A DNA stretch of 64,000 bases from Streptomyces sp. 135. Its GTDB lineage: Bacteria > Actinomycetota > Actinomycetes > Streptomycetales > Streptomycetaceae. This document shows, piece after piece, positions 16,494-25,630 of the stretch. The first letter of the stretch is position 1. Each line of letters begins with the position of its first letter. The notes beneath the pieces are model-generated. The model was not told the origin of the DNA, ran no database searches, and saw only the letters and a program-made list of their open reading frames with translations. Location: positions 5,642,001 through 5,706,000 of the forward strand of contig NZ_CP075691.1 of assembly GCF_020026305.1 (NCBI RefSeq), in the 5' to 3' direction. Position numbers and translations under genes: made by a program.

Positions 16494-18092
16494 ATGGACG
16501 TACTGCCCCTGGTGGCACTGATCGCGGCCAGCGCCGTGGTGGCGGGGGCGGCGCGCAGGACCCCGGTCCCGGCGCCGCTGCTCCTGGTCGGGGCGGGGCT
16601 CGTCGCCTCGTACCTGCCCGGAGTGCCGGACTACCACCTCGACCCGCACATCGTGCTGCCGCTGATCCTGCCGCCCTTGCTGCACACGGCCGCCCTGGAG
16701 AGCTCGTATCTGGACCTGCGCGCCAACATCAGACCCGTCGCGCTGCTCTCGGTCGGCTATGTCCTGTTCGCCACGCTCGCCGTCGGCTGGCTCACTTACC
16801 TGCTGATCCCGGACCTGCCGCTGACCGCCGCGCTCGTGCTCGGGGCCGTGATCGCGCCCCCGGACGCGGTCGCGGCGACCGCCATCGCGCGGAGGGTGGG
16901 GCTGCCCTCACGGATCACCACGATCCTCCAGGGCGAGTCGCTGGTGAACGACGCGACCGCGATCACCGCCTACAAGGTGGCCCTCGCGGCGGCCGTCGGG
17001 GAGGGCGCGAGCTGGTCGGGCGGCGTCGAGGAGTTCCTGGTGGCCGCGGTCGGCGGCGTCGGTGTGGGACTGCTCCTGATGGTCCCGATCCACTGGCTGC
17101 GGACCCACCTGAAGGAGGCGATGCTGCAGAACACCCTGTCGCTGCTGATCCCCTTCGTCGCGTACGCCGCCGCTGAGCAGGTGCACGCCTCCGGAGTGCT
17201 CGCCGTGGTCGTGGTCGCCCTGTACCTGGGGCACCGCTCCTGGCAGGTCGACTTCGAGACGCGGTTGCAGGAGGCCGCGGTGTGGAAGGTCGTCGCGTTC
17301 ATCCTGGAGTCGGCGGTCTTCGCGCTCATCGGTCTCCAGCTGCCGATCGTGCTCAAGGGGCTCGGGGAGTACAGCGTCGGCCAGGCGGCCTGGTACGCGG
17401 CCGGGGTCTTCGTCTTCGTCGTCGTGGCCCGCTTCGTGTGGTCCTATCCGGCGACGTATCTGCCACGGGCCCTGTCGGCGCGGATCAGGGAGCGCGAGGA
17501 CGACATGGACTGGCGCAGACCGCTGATCGTCAGCTGGGCCGGCATGCGGGGCGTGGTGTCGCTGGCCATCGCCTTCTCGATCCCGCTCGTCATGGAGGAC
17601 GGTGAACCCTTCCCCGCGCGCAACCTTGTCCTGTTTCTTACCTTCACCACCGTCATCGGCACGCTCGTCGTGCAGGGGCTCTCGCTGCCGTGGCTGATCC
17701 GCGTCCTGAAACTGCCGGGCCGCGACGCGCAGGCACAGACCCTCGCCGAGGCGCAGGCGCAGAACGCCGCCTCGCAGGCCGCGGAGGCCCGGGTGGAGGA
17801 ACTTATGCGGGACGAGCGCAACCGCCTTCCACAGCCCCTCCAGGACCGTCTGCGCACCGTTCTGGAACGGCGCCGCAACTCCGTGTGGGAGCGGCTCGGT
17901 CAGCCCAACCCCGTGACGGGGGAGTCGGCCGACGGCACCTATCGCCGGCTGGCGCGCGAGGCGATCGCCGCGGAGCGCGAGGTGTTCGTGAAGATGCGGG
18001 ACGAGCGGCGCATCGACGACGAGATGATGCGGACGCTGCTGCGCAAGCTGGACCTGGAGGAGGCGGCCGCCTACCGGGAGGTCGAGGACTGA
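16494..18092 (+). CDS. Na+/H+ antiporter (CPA1/NhaP family)
   Basis: 532 residues, about 12 transmembrane helices then a charged cytoplasmic tail of about 110 residues with helical heptads. Motifs include the ion-site region APPDAVAATAI and ESLVNDATAI, and the later SWAGMRGVVSLA. ATG 16494 has GGAGGGG upstream; longer in-frame extensions to 16125 are shadows. Likely exports Na+ in exchange for protons; its position next to the osmotic-stress sigma factor locus is notable. Confidence 0.93.
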   Translation: MDVLPLVALIAASAVVAGAARRTPVPAPLLLVGAGLVASYLPGVPDYHLDPHIVLPLILPPLLHTAALESSYLDLRANIRPVALLSVGYVLFATLAVGWLTYLLIPDLPLTAALVLGAVIAPPDAVAATAIARRVGLPSRITTILQGESLVNDATAITAYKVALAAAVGEGASWSGGVEEFLVAAVGGVGVGLLLMVPIHWLRTHLKEAMLQNTLSLLIPFVAYAAAEQVHASGVLAVVVVALYLGHRSWQVDFETRLQEAAVWKVVAFILESAVFALIGLQLPIVLKGLGEYSVGQAAWYAAGVFVFVVVARFVWSYPATYLPRALSARIREREDDMDWRRPLIVSWAGMRGVVSLAIAFSIPLVMEDGEPFPARNLVLFLTFTTVIGTLVVQGLSLPWLIRVLKLPGRDAQAQTLAEAQAQNAASQAAEARVEELMRDERNRLPQPLQDRLRTVLERRRNSVWERLGQPNPVTGESADGTYRRLAREAIAAEREVFVKMRDERRIDDEMMRTLLRKLDLEEAAAYREVED

Positions 18093-19015
18093 GCCGGTGC
18101 CTCGCGGGTGCCGGTGATCACCGCGGTCAGGCGGGTGCCGGGCCGGAAGGCGCCCTCTTCGGAGAGGGTCGTCAGGGCGTAGAGGAGTTTGGCGACGTAG
18201 AGGTGCTCTACGGAGAGGCCCGTTTCCTCGCCGTGCCGGTGCTCGAAGTCCTCCGCGAAGGCGAGGAGTTCGGGGGGCGTGCGGGCGTAGCCGCCGCAGT
18301 GGAAGCGCTCGTCCAGGCGCCAGTTGGCGGTCGGTGCGCCGAACGTCTCTCGCTGGAGGGCTCTTATGTCGTCGCCCAGGAAGCCGCCCCTGAGGACCGG
18401 TATGCCGAGGGCCTGCCGGTCCGGGCCGAGGCCGGCGGCCAGGCCCGCGAGTGTGCCGCCGGTGCCGCAGGCCACGGCGGCCACGTCTGTGTGCTCGCGC
18501 AGTTCCTCGCCGAGGGCCGTGCAGCCCTGGACGGCGAGGGCGTTGCTGCCGCCCTCGGGGATCACGTACGCGTCCTCGGTGCCCGTCTCGCGCCGGATCG
18601 CGGCCAGCGTTCCCGGCTCGGCCTTCTCGCGGTACGTCGACCGGTCGACGAAGTGCAGGCGCATGCCGTCTGCCGCGCACCTGGCCAGGGACGGATTGAG
18701 GGGGCGCCCGGCCAGTTCGTCGCCGCGCACGACACCGACGGTGGCGAGGCCGAGGAGGCGGCCCGCGGCGGCGGTGGCGCGCAGATGGTTGGAGTAGGCG
18801 CCGCCGAAGGTGAGCAGGGTGTGGTGGCCCGCGTCGGCCGCGGCGCGGAGGTTCAGGACGAGTTTGCGGTACTTGTTGCCCGGCAGGTCCGGGTGGATCA
18901 GGTCGTCCCGCTTGAGCAGCAGGCGCACGCCGTGACGGCCGAAACGGTCGTCCTCTATGCGCTGCAACGGCGACGGGAGCCGGGGGCGCAGGCCGGTGGG
19001 CGGGGTGGGGTGCAC
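18071..19015 (-). CDS. PLP-dependent ACC deaminase/D-cysteine desulfhydrase family protein
   Basis: 314 residues, fold-type II PLP enzyme. The Schiff-base lysine is in LPGNKYRKL, the substrate loop is FGGAYSNHLRA and the phosphate loop is CGTGGTLAG. The family deaminates 1-aminocyclopropane-1-carboxylate or desulfurates D-cysteine; which one cannot be told here. GTG 19015 is chosen as start. The 3' end overlaps the convergent antiporter by 22 nt. Confidence 0.88.
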   Translation of the reverse strand: MHPTPPTGLRPRLPSPLQRIEDDRFGRHGVRLLLKRDDLIHPDLPGNKYRKLVLNLRAAADAGHHTLLTFGGAYSNHLRATAAAGRLLGLATVGVVRGDELAGRPLNPSLARCAADGMRLHFVDRSTYREKAEPGTLAAIRRETGTEDAYVIPEGGSNALAVQGCTALGEELREHTDVAAVACGTGGTLAGLAAGLGPDRQALGIPVLRGGFLGDDIRALQRETFGAPTANWRLDERFHCGGYARTPPELLAFAEDFEHRHGEETGLSVEHLYVAKLLYALTTLSEEGAFRPGTRLTAVITGTREAPAQSSTSR

Positions 19016-19067
19016 CCCGCCATTGTCCCCCGGGGCGCGCTGCCCGGCGGGAGCCGGTAGGGGCGGG

Positions 19068-19658
19068 TTACTTGAGGCGCTCCTCGATGCGCTCACGCAT
19101 GTGGTCCATCGTGAAGCCGCGCGGATCGATCTTGCCCGGCTGCCACTCCAGGTGGCCGATCACCGAGCGCTCCGTCCAGCCGTGCACGCGGCAGATCGCT
19201 GCCGAGGCCCGCTCGATCGCGTCCAGCTGGGCTTCGGGCCACGGGTCCTCGCCGTCGCCGAGGTTCTCGCACTCGAAGCCGTAGAAGTGGCGGTTGCCGT
19301 CGGTGTTCGTCTCGTTGTCCGGAGGCAGGCGCTTCTCGGCGATGACCGCGCGCAGCACGTCGTCATCGCCCATGCCCGCGTGGTTGGCGCGGCCGTAGCC
19401 GACGAGGTGGACGCGGCCGTCCTTGGTGATCACGCCGTGGCAGAGCGGTCCGGGCAGCGACGGGTGTCCGTCGCGGCAGAGCTCGACCGTGTGCTCGCTG
19501 CCCGACGTCACGGTGTGGTGGATCATGACGCCGTGCACGGGGCCCCAGGGCCCCTTGTGGTTGCGGTTGTGGTGCTCCCAGTCGCCGACTTCGACGACGG
19601 TCACACCTTCGTCTCGCAGTGCGTCCAGGAAGCGTCCCGCGGACATGGGTGGGGCCAT
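19068..19658 (-). CDS. N-acetylmuramoyl-L-alanine amidase (Amidase_2/PGRP fold)
   Basis: 196 residues; zinc ligands expected in MIHHTVT and in the late GHLEWQPGKIDP motif, with the family's HLVGYG and FECEN segments between. No signal peptide is visible, so secretion, if any, is non-classical. It cleaves the amide between MurNAc and the stem peptide. Phage-derived lysin origin is possible, but base use matches neighbours. Confidence 0.9.
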   Translation of the reverse strand: MAPPMSAGRFLDALRDEGVTVVEVGDWEHHNRNHKGPWGPVHGVMIHHTVTSGSEHTVELCRDGHPSLPGPLCHGVITKDGRVHLVGYGRANHAGMGDDDVLRAVIAEKRLPPDNETNTDGNRHFYGFECENLGDGEDPWPEAQLDAIERASAAICRVHGWTERSVIGHLEWQPGKIDPRGFTMDHMRERIEERLK

Positions 19659-19797
19659 GACCGCCTCCTTTGCGGGGCGCGACGGCCGCCGGTCGCGGAC
19701 CGCCTCGTACGCCCTGCTTGTACCGGAACGGCGGTGCCCGGACCAGCTGTTCGGAAGCGATCCGAGGCTTGTTCGGGCACCGTGCGAGCCGATCCGG

Positions 19798-20034
19798 TCA
19801 GTTGCCGTGCAGGAAGCCGTCGCCGTTCGTCGCGATGTGGGACTCCAGGGCCTGGAGTGCCTGCTGCGTGGCCTGCGGGGAGCCGGTGCCCCGACGCTCC
19901 GCGTAGTACGCGGCGCCGAGCTTCTTCAGGAGGGCGTCGCCTGCACGCTTCTCCTGGACCTCGTCGAGCTTCTGCTTGCCCTGTGTGAGGCCCCGCTGCG
20001 CCTGCTCTTTGGCGCGATCCAGGAAGCCTGCCAT
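19798..20034 (-). CDS. small conserved hypothetical protein
   Basis: 78 residues, highly charged, predicted mostly helical: an N-terminal amphipathic stretch (FLDRAKEQAQRGLTQGKQKLDEVQEKRA) resembles short apolipoprotein-like or antitoxin-like helices. No family name known to me. Divergent from the encapsulin operon, separated by 260 nt. Confidence 0.65.
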   Translation of the reverse strand: MAGFLDRAKEQAQRGLTQGKQKLDEVQEKRAGDALLKKLGAAYYAERRGTGSPQATQQALQALESHIATNGDGFLHGN

Positions 20035-20294
20035 TGCTGTCTCCTGCCGGTTGAAGCGAAGGGTGCGGGCGGTGCGATGCCCCGCGACGGTTCCAACGGA
20101 CGCCAGGATCTTGAAGTTCCCCGGCGCACCCGAGTGAGGCCGAACGGGTGGAAACGCGCCCTACTGCCCCATCTCGGCATGATCCATTCCCGCTCGTTCG
20201 TGTAATGGCGCGGCCACGGTCCGTGCTGGAAGGCTGACCCGTGCAGATCACCGCTGGCAGCGGGTCACGCAGGTACTCGGGAGGGCACAGTCAC

Positions 20295-21701
20295 ATGTCG
20301 GTAGGCGAAGAGGTTCGCGCAGAGTCGCAGGAGCCGCAGCAGAGCCTCGGGACATCGGCCGCGCGGAATCTGGCCACCACCACCAAGTCGGCACCTCAGA
20401 TGCAGGAGATCAGCTCGCGCTGGCTGCTGCGGATGCTGCCCTGGGTCCAGGTGCAGGGTGGCACGTACCGCGTGAACCGCCGGTTGAGCTACTCGGTCGG
20501 TGACGGCCGGGTGACCTTTGTGAAGACGGGCGACCATGTGGAGGTCATCCCGGCCGAGCTGGGCGAGCTGCCTGTGCTGCGGGGCTTCGACGACCAGGAG
20601 GTGCTGACGAGGCTGGCGCGGCGCTGCCGGCAGCGGGAGTTCGCCGTCGGCGACATCCTGACCTCCTTCGGGAGCCCGGCGGACGAGGTGTTCCTGCTCG
20701 CGCACGGCCGTGTGGAGAAGGTCGGCACGGGCCCGTACGGCGGCGACGCGGTGCTCGGGACGCTCGCCGACGGTGCCTACTTCGGCGAGCAGGCGCTCCT
20801 CGACTCCGAGGCCATCTGGGAGTACACCGCGCGTGCCGTCACGGCGTGCACCGTCCTCACTCTGCCGCGGCAGGACCTCGAAGAGGTCGCCGGGCGCAGC
20901 GAATCACTGCGCGCTCACCTCCAGCGGCTGCGGTCCATCCCGGCCCAGCGGACCAACAAGTACGGCGAGGCGGCCATCGACCTCTCCGCCGGGCACGTCG
21001 GCGAGGCGGTGCTGCCGGGCACCTTCGTGGACTACGAATCGTCGCCCCGCGAGTACGAGTTGAGCGTCGCCCAGACCGTGCTGCGCGTCCACACGCGCGT
21101 GGCCGACCTCTACAACCAGCCGATGAACCAGACCGAGCAGCAGCTGCGGCTCACCGTCGAGGCGCTCAAGGAGCGTCAGGAGCACGAGCTCATCAACAAC
21201 CGCGAGTTCGGGCTCCTGAACAACTGTGAGTACGACCAGCGGATCCAGCCGCACGACGGTGTGCCGGGCCCCGACGACATGGACGAACTGCTCAGCCGCA
21301 GGCGGGGATCGAAGCTCTTCGTCGCCCATCCGCGCGCGATCTCCGCGTTCGGCCGCGAGCTGAACAAGCGCGGACTCGTCCCCGAGACCATCGACATGGG
21401 CGGGAACAGGATCCCGACCTGGCGCGGGGTGCCGATCTTCCCGTGCAACAAGATCCCGGTGACCGAGGCCCGCACCACCTCCATCATCTGTATGCGTACG
21501 GGCGAGGAGGAGCAGGGTGTCGTCGGCCTGCGGCAGAGCGGCATCCCGGACGAGATCGAGCCGAGCCTGTCCGTGCGGTTCATGGGCATCAGCGAGCAGG
21601 CGATCATCTCCTACCTGGTGTCGACCTACTACTCCGCCGCGGTGCTGGTGCCGGACGCGCTCGGTGTCTTGGAGAACGTCGAGATCGGCCGCTGGACGTG
21701 A
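20295..21701 (+). CDS. family 2B encapsulin nanocompartment shell protein
   Basis: 468 residues. An N-terminal arm (about 1-90) is followed by a cyclic-nucleotide-binding domain (about 95-200, with FGEQALL at 163-169 and Arg180) and a C-terminal HK97-type encapsulin shell domain (about 250-468, with TTSIICMRTGEE and AVLVPDALGVLENV). Family 2B shells display the cNMP domain outside. They self-assemble into icosahedral compartments enclosing a terpenoid enzyme. ATG 20295 follows GGGAGGG. The cargo gene lies 51 nt downstream. Confidence 0.93.
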   Translation: MSVGEEVRAESQEPQQSLGTSAARNLATTTKSAPQMQEISSRWLLRMLPWVQVQGGTYRVNRRLSYSVGDGRVTFVKTGDHVEVIPAELGELPVLRGFDDQEVLTRLARRCRQREFAVGDILTSFGSPADEVFLLAHGRVEKVGTGPYGGDAVLGTLADGAYFGEQALLDSEAIWEYTARAVTACTVLTLPRQDLEEVAGRSESLRAHLQRLRSIPAQRTNKYGEAAIDLSAGHVGEAVLPGTFVDYESSPREYELSVAQTVLRVHTRVADLYNQPMNQTEQQLRLTVEALKERQEHELINNREFGLLNNCEYDQRIQPHDGVPGPDDMDELLSRRRGSKLFVAHPRAISAFGRELNKRGLVPETIDMGGNRIPTWRGVPIFPCNKIPVTEARTTSIICMRTGEEEQGVVGLRQSGIPDEIEPSLSVRFMGISEQAIISYLVSTYYSAAVLVPDALGVLENVEIGRWT

Positions 21702-21752
21702 GCCCTGGACCGTGCCCGTCGCCACCGTCCGCGGTCCTTCCGAGGTGAGGCC

Positions 21753-22901
21753 ATGACCGACACGACGACGGACATGCCGGATACGACGGCAGGTGTGACG
21801 CCGATCGGCGTCGCGGACGCGGCCGGCGCGGGGGCGCCGGCCCACGGCCCCGGCGACGGGCACGAGGCCACGGAGATCCTCGCCGCGGCGCGCGAGTGCG
21901 TCGATCCCGGGCTGCGCAGGGCGGTCGACTCCCTGCCAGGTTCCTTGCGCAGGGTCGCCCGCTACCACTTCGGATGGGAGCAGGCCGACGGCACACCGAC
22001 CGCGGGGAACGCGGGCAAGGCCATCAGGCCCGCGCTCGTGCTCGCCGCGGTGCGGGCGCTCGGCGGGGAGCCCGCCACGGCCGTGCGGGCCGCGGCGGCC
22101 GTGGAGCTGATCCACAACTTCACGCTCTTGCACGACGACGTGATGGACCGCGACACCACGCGCAGGCACCGGCCCACCGCCTGGACCGTGTTCGGCGACG
22201 CCGACGCGATCCTCGTCGGTGACGCCCTCCAGGCGCTGGCGCAGCGGCTGCTCGCCGAGGACACCCACCCGGCGGCCCCGGCGGCGGCCGCCCGCCTCGC
22301 CCGCTGCGTCGTGGAGCTCTGCGCGGGGCAGCACGCGGACTGCGCCCTGGAGCGGCGCGGTCCCGGCGAGGTCACGCTCGACGAGTGCCTGGCCATGGCC
22401 GAGGCCAAGACCGGCGCGCTGCTGGGCTGCGCGTGCGCGATCGGGGCGCTGTACGCGGGCGGGGGACCGGAGGAGGTCGACGCGCTCGACGGGTTCGGCC
22501 GCGAGGCCGGGCTCGCCTTCCAGCTCATCGACGACGTCATCGGCATCTGGGGCGACCCCGGCCGCACGGGCAAGCCCGCGGGTGCCGACCTCGCGGTCCG
22601 CAAGAAATCGCTGCCGGTGGTCGCCGCGCTCGCCTCGGGCACGCCGGCCGCGGCCGAACTGGCCGAGCTGTACGGCGCTCCGCCCGGCGCTCCGTCCGGC
22701 GATGACACGGGGGAGGGGGAAGGCGAGTTGGAGCGGGCGGCCCGTGCGGTGGAGCGTGCGGGCGGGCGTGACTGGGCGCAGGGGCACGCGGCCGACCGGA
22801 TGTCGAGGGCGATAGGCCAGCTGGCCAGGGCGGTCCCCGACCCGGAGGCGGCGGGAGGGCTGCTGGCGCTGGCCGAGTTCGTGACGCGGCGTACGCATTG
22901 A
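21753..22901 (+). CDS. polyprenyl diphosphate synthase, family 2B encapsulin cargo
   Basis: 382 residues. The first 40 or so are disordered and rich in Ala, Gly, Pro, Thr and Asp, the expected cargo-loading segment of family 2 cargos. The rest is an isoprenyl diphosphate synthase: first aspartate-rich motif DDVMD (128-132) and second DDVIGIWGD (260-268), with LIHNFTLLHDD before the former. It elongates allylic diphosphates with IPP; chain length cannot be fixed by eye. Sequestered synthesis inside the shell is inferred from gene pairing. Confidence 0.92.
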   Translation: MTDTTTDMPDTTAGVTPIGVADAAGAGAPAHGPGDGHEATEILAAARECVDPGLRRAVDSLPGSLRRVARYHFGWEQADGTPTAGNAGKAIRPALVLAAVRALGGEPATAVRAAAAVELIHNFTLLHDDVMDRDTTRRHRPTAWTVFGDADAILVGDALQALAQRLLAEDTHPAAPAAAARLARCVVELCAGQHADCALERRGPGEVTLDECLAMAEAKTGALLGCACAIGALYAGGGPEEVDALDGFGREAGLAFQLIDDVIGIWGDPGRTGKPAGADLAVRKKSLPVVAALASGTPAAAELAELYGAPPGAPSGDDTGEGEGELERAARAVERAGGRDWAQGHAADRMSRAIGQLARAVPDPEAAGGLLALAEFVTRRTH

Positions 22902-23138
22902 GGGTGAGGGCTTACGCGGTGGGGGCCGCATGGGGGAGGGCGTACGCGGGGTGAAGTGCGCGGGCAGGTGTGCCCGGCGGGAAGGGAGGCCGCATAGGGG
23001 TGAAGTGACGTGAGGTGAGGTGATGGCGGGAGGGTCCCGGGGCCGTAGTGATCAGTGGGGTCCCGGGAGCCTTCCGCGGGTAGCAGGGGGGCGATCGCTT
23101 AGGCTGCAACCGGCGGGTGAGGACGCGGAGTTGGGTGT

Positions 23139-23810
23139 GTGCCTGATGCTCCGCCGTCAGTCGTGGCGAGCGGTGAGGGGGCGGGCGGGGCTGTGGGCGT
23201 GGCGATCCGTAGGGCCGGGGAGGGAGATCGGGCCCATGTGATCCGGTTGCTCGACGAGGCGTTCATGTGGGACCCGGTGAGCACGTGGGTCTTTCCCGGT
23301 GAGGAGCACCGCCGGCGCAGGCACGGCGCGCTGATGGACGCCTTTTTCGACCTCGCGCTGGGCGAGGGCCATATCGACATCACCGAGGACGGCGCCGCCG
23401 TGGCCCTGTGGTGGTCCGTACGGGCGGCGTCAGAGGCCGGCGCGGAGAGCGCGGAGGCGGCGGCCGACGGTCCCGCGCTGCTGCGCCAGGCCGTCGACCC
23501 GGAGAACAAGCGGATCGAACTGATCGGCCGGCTCACGGAGGCGGCCCACCCGACCGACCGGCCGCACCAGTACCTCCACATGATCGCCGTGCGGCCGGAC
23601 CGGCAGGGGGAGGGGCTCGGCACGGCGCTGATCGCCCCCGTGCTCGAACGCTGCGACAAGGACGGCCTGCACGCCTACCTGGAGGCGAGCAGCGCGCGGA
23701 GCCGGGGTCTGTACGAGCGGCTTGGTTTCGCCGTGACGGAGACGCCGCTGGACCTGCCGGACGGCCCGCGAATGTGGCCGATGTGGCGTGAGCCGAGCGG
23801 GGCCGTCTGA
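23139..23810 (+). CDS. GNAT-family N-acetyltransferase
   Basis: 223 residues. The acetyl-CoA binding motif A reads VRPDRQGEGLGTALI (about residues 150-165), followed by the motif B helix SARSRGLYERLGF. Substrate unknown. GTG 23139 has GGAG 8 nt upstream; a later GTG is possible. The 237-nt gap to the encapsulin cargo gene contains no gene, so it is probably a separate unit. Confidence 0.85.
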   Translation: MPDAPPSVVASGEGAGGAVGVAIRRAGEGDRAHVIRLLDEAFMWDPVSTWVFPGEEHRRRRHGALMDAFFDLALGEGHIDITEDGAAVALWWSVRAASEAGAESAEAAADGPALLRQAVDPENKRIELIGRLTEAAHPTDRPHQYLHMIAVRPDRQGEGLGTALIAPVLERCDKDGLHAYLEASSARSRGLYERLGFAVTETPLDLPDGPRMWPMWREPSGAV

Positions 23811-23840
23811 GGGCGGTGAGCCGGGCGCGGGGGCTTCGAT

Positions 23841-23897
23841 CCGCGACATTGGGCCGTGACATTGGTGCCCGTGACATTGGTGCCCGTGGCATTGAGG
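23841..23897 (+). repeat. 15-bp tandem repeat, about 3.5 copies
   Basis: Two exact units of CGTGACATTGGTGCC (23855-23869, 23870-23884) are flanked by degenerate copies on both sides. It lies between the GNAT gene and a small zinc-ribbon gene. Confidence 0.8.
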
Positions 23898-23994
23898 TCC
23901 CCGGGGCTTGAGGCAGGGCCTCGGCCGGAGCCCTGGTCGAGGCGGAGTGCCCTGGGACTGCCGGGTGGGGCCGATCAGGAATACGCTGTCCGGT

Positions 23995-24333
23995 ATGGGC
24001 AGCGAAGGGCTCCGACCCGGCCCCGGCCCGCAGGACGAGCCCGTGTGCGAGGCCTGTGGACAACCGGTCGGTACGGTCATCCGGCGGCGCAAGGTGCTCG
24101 GGGTATTCGTCCCCGTATGGGGCCCCGGGCCATGTCGCAACGGGCAGTGCGAGGCCCGTGTGGACGCCGCCGACGCCGCCCGCTCCTCGGCCGAGCGGGC
24201 CGTCGGCAGGCGATTGCGGTCGCGGCGCGACAGAAGGGCCACGGCGTTATCGGACTCTGGGGAGCGGGACGCCTCGGAGGAGAGGGAGGACCCAGCCGCG
24301 CCACCGTCGGCTGCTGATGACGACATCAAGTGA
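23995..24333 (+). CDS. small zinc-ribbon-like protein
   Basis: 112 residues. Two cysteine pairs (CEACGQ and CRNGQC) frame a short ribbon; the C-terminal half is Arg/Ala-rich then acidic and disordered. No function known. TACGCT at 23982-23987 places a transcription start near the ATG, and no ribosome-binding site is present, so the message may be leaderless. Confidence 0.65.
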   Translation: MGSEGLRPGPGPQDEPVCEACGQPVGTVIRRRKVLGVFVPVWGPGPCRNGQCEARVDAADAARSSAERAVGRRLRSRRDRRATALSDSGERDASEEREDPAAPPSAADDDIK

Positions 24334-24469
24334 GCGGTACGCCCCAGTGAGCCGTGCGTTCCAGTGAGCCGTGCGTCCCGATGAGGTGAGCGGTCACCCC
24401 GTTGTCTGTCGGGCGGCGGAGGTAAGGTCCCACGGTCGGCGCGGGCGCGGCCGTCCGGGGAGGGGTGCG

Positions 24470-25429
24470 ATGAAGGCGCGGTGGGGTGGACTCGCCCTGG
24501 TGGGGCTGGCGTTGGTGGGGTGCGGCCACGGATTCGGGCCAGGAGCGGATGACCTGCCCGGTTACGCGCGGGAGGCCGGTGTACCGCGGGTGAAGAGTGA
24601 GCGGGATCTGCCCGAACTGCCGTTGGACCGGCATGAGTTCAGTGGCCGCGATCACAAGCGCATGGATGAGGCGCGGGCGCATCTCGTGCGGCAGTGCATG
24701 CGTTCCTTCGGGTTCGCCGACTTTCCGCTCCACCCCGGACGTGGCCCTCTGATGAGCGAGAAGTTCATCGCGACGGCCGTATCGGTCGCCCCGTACGGAA
24801 TTCTCGACCTCGGTCAGGCCCGCCGGTGGGGCTACGGCTTCGACCCCGAACGCGCGGCGGCCTGGAACGAGAAGGCCGAGCCGAAGGGGCGCGTCCCCAC
24901 CCAGCGGGAGTACGAGGTGCTGCACGGCTTCGGCACGGAGGACGGCGGCGAGAAGGTGGTGCGGGGCCGCGAAGTGCCCGACGGTGGCTGTGCCGCGGAG
25001 GGGGCGCGACGGTTGATGGAAGGCGTAGGGGACCAGGAGCGCCTGTGGGGGTATGTCTCCGGGCGCACTCAGAAGATCGACGAGGCCGTGGCCAGGGACG
25101 AGCGGGTGCGGCGGGCTTTCCGGGACTGGTCGCGGTGTGTCATGGGCAGGGGCTTCAAGGAGTACGAGAGCCCGGTGGCGGCCTTCCGCGACAAGGCGTG
25201 GAGTGCGGGGCGCAAGGACGCCGACGCCCCGCCCAGCAAACGGGAGTTGGGCATGGCCGTCGCCGATGTCGAATGCAAGAGGAAGTTGAACACCGCCGGC
25301 GTGTGGTGGGCCGTCAGCGACGAGAAGCAGCGCGCCGACGTGCGCGACAACAAGGCCGGGTACGCGGCCGTGCGGGAGGACCGGGACCGGGTGCGCGCCA
25401 CCGTCCGCGAGGTGCTCGGCGAGAAGTGA
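24470..25429 (+). CDS. putative lipoprotein of unknown function
   Basis: 319 residues from ATG 24470 (GGGGAGGGGTG upstream). Signal peptide with lipobox LVGC (Cys18). The mature part has several well-spaced cysteines (RQCMRSFGF, GGCAAEG, SRCVMGRGFKEY, VECKRKLN) typical of secreted actinobacterial lipoproteins of unknown role. Longer in-frame upstream starts are shadows. Confidence 0.75.
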   Translation: MKARWGGLALVGLALVGCGHGFGPGADDLPGYAREAGVPRVKSERDLPELPLDRHEFSGRDHKRMDEARAHLVRQCMRSFGFADFPLHPGRGPLMSEKFIATAVSVAPYGILDLGQARRWGYGFDPERAAAWNEKAEPKGRVPTQREYEVLHGFGTEDGGEKVVRGREVPDGGCAAEGARRLMEGVGDQERLWGYVSGRTQKIDEAVARDERVRRAFRDWSRCVMGRGFKEYESPVAAFRDKAWSAGRKDADAPPSKRELGMAVADVECKRKLNTAGVWWAVSDEKQRADVRDNKAGYAAVREDRDRVRATVREVLGEK

Positions 25430-25630
25430 GGCGCGCGCACGGGGGCGGACGGTCGCGCTCGGATGCCGGGTGGTGGTGTGCACCGCTGCCCTGTTTCGTG
25501 ATCCGACCGCGGCGCCTCTGGGGCATGACCGCGACCGCTTCGACTGCCGCATGGGTCCGCGTGGGTCCGCCAAGGTCCCCGTAGGTTCGCGTACGCCGGA
25601 CCGGTGCGGGCGTCGTGGCAAAATCAACGG

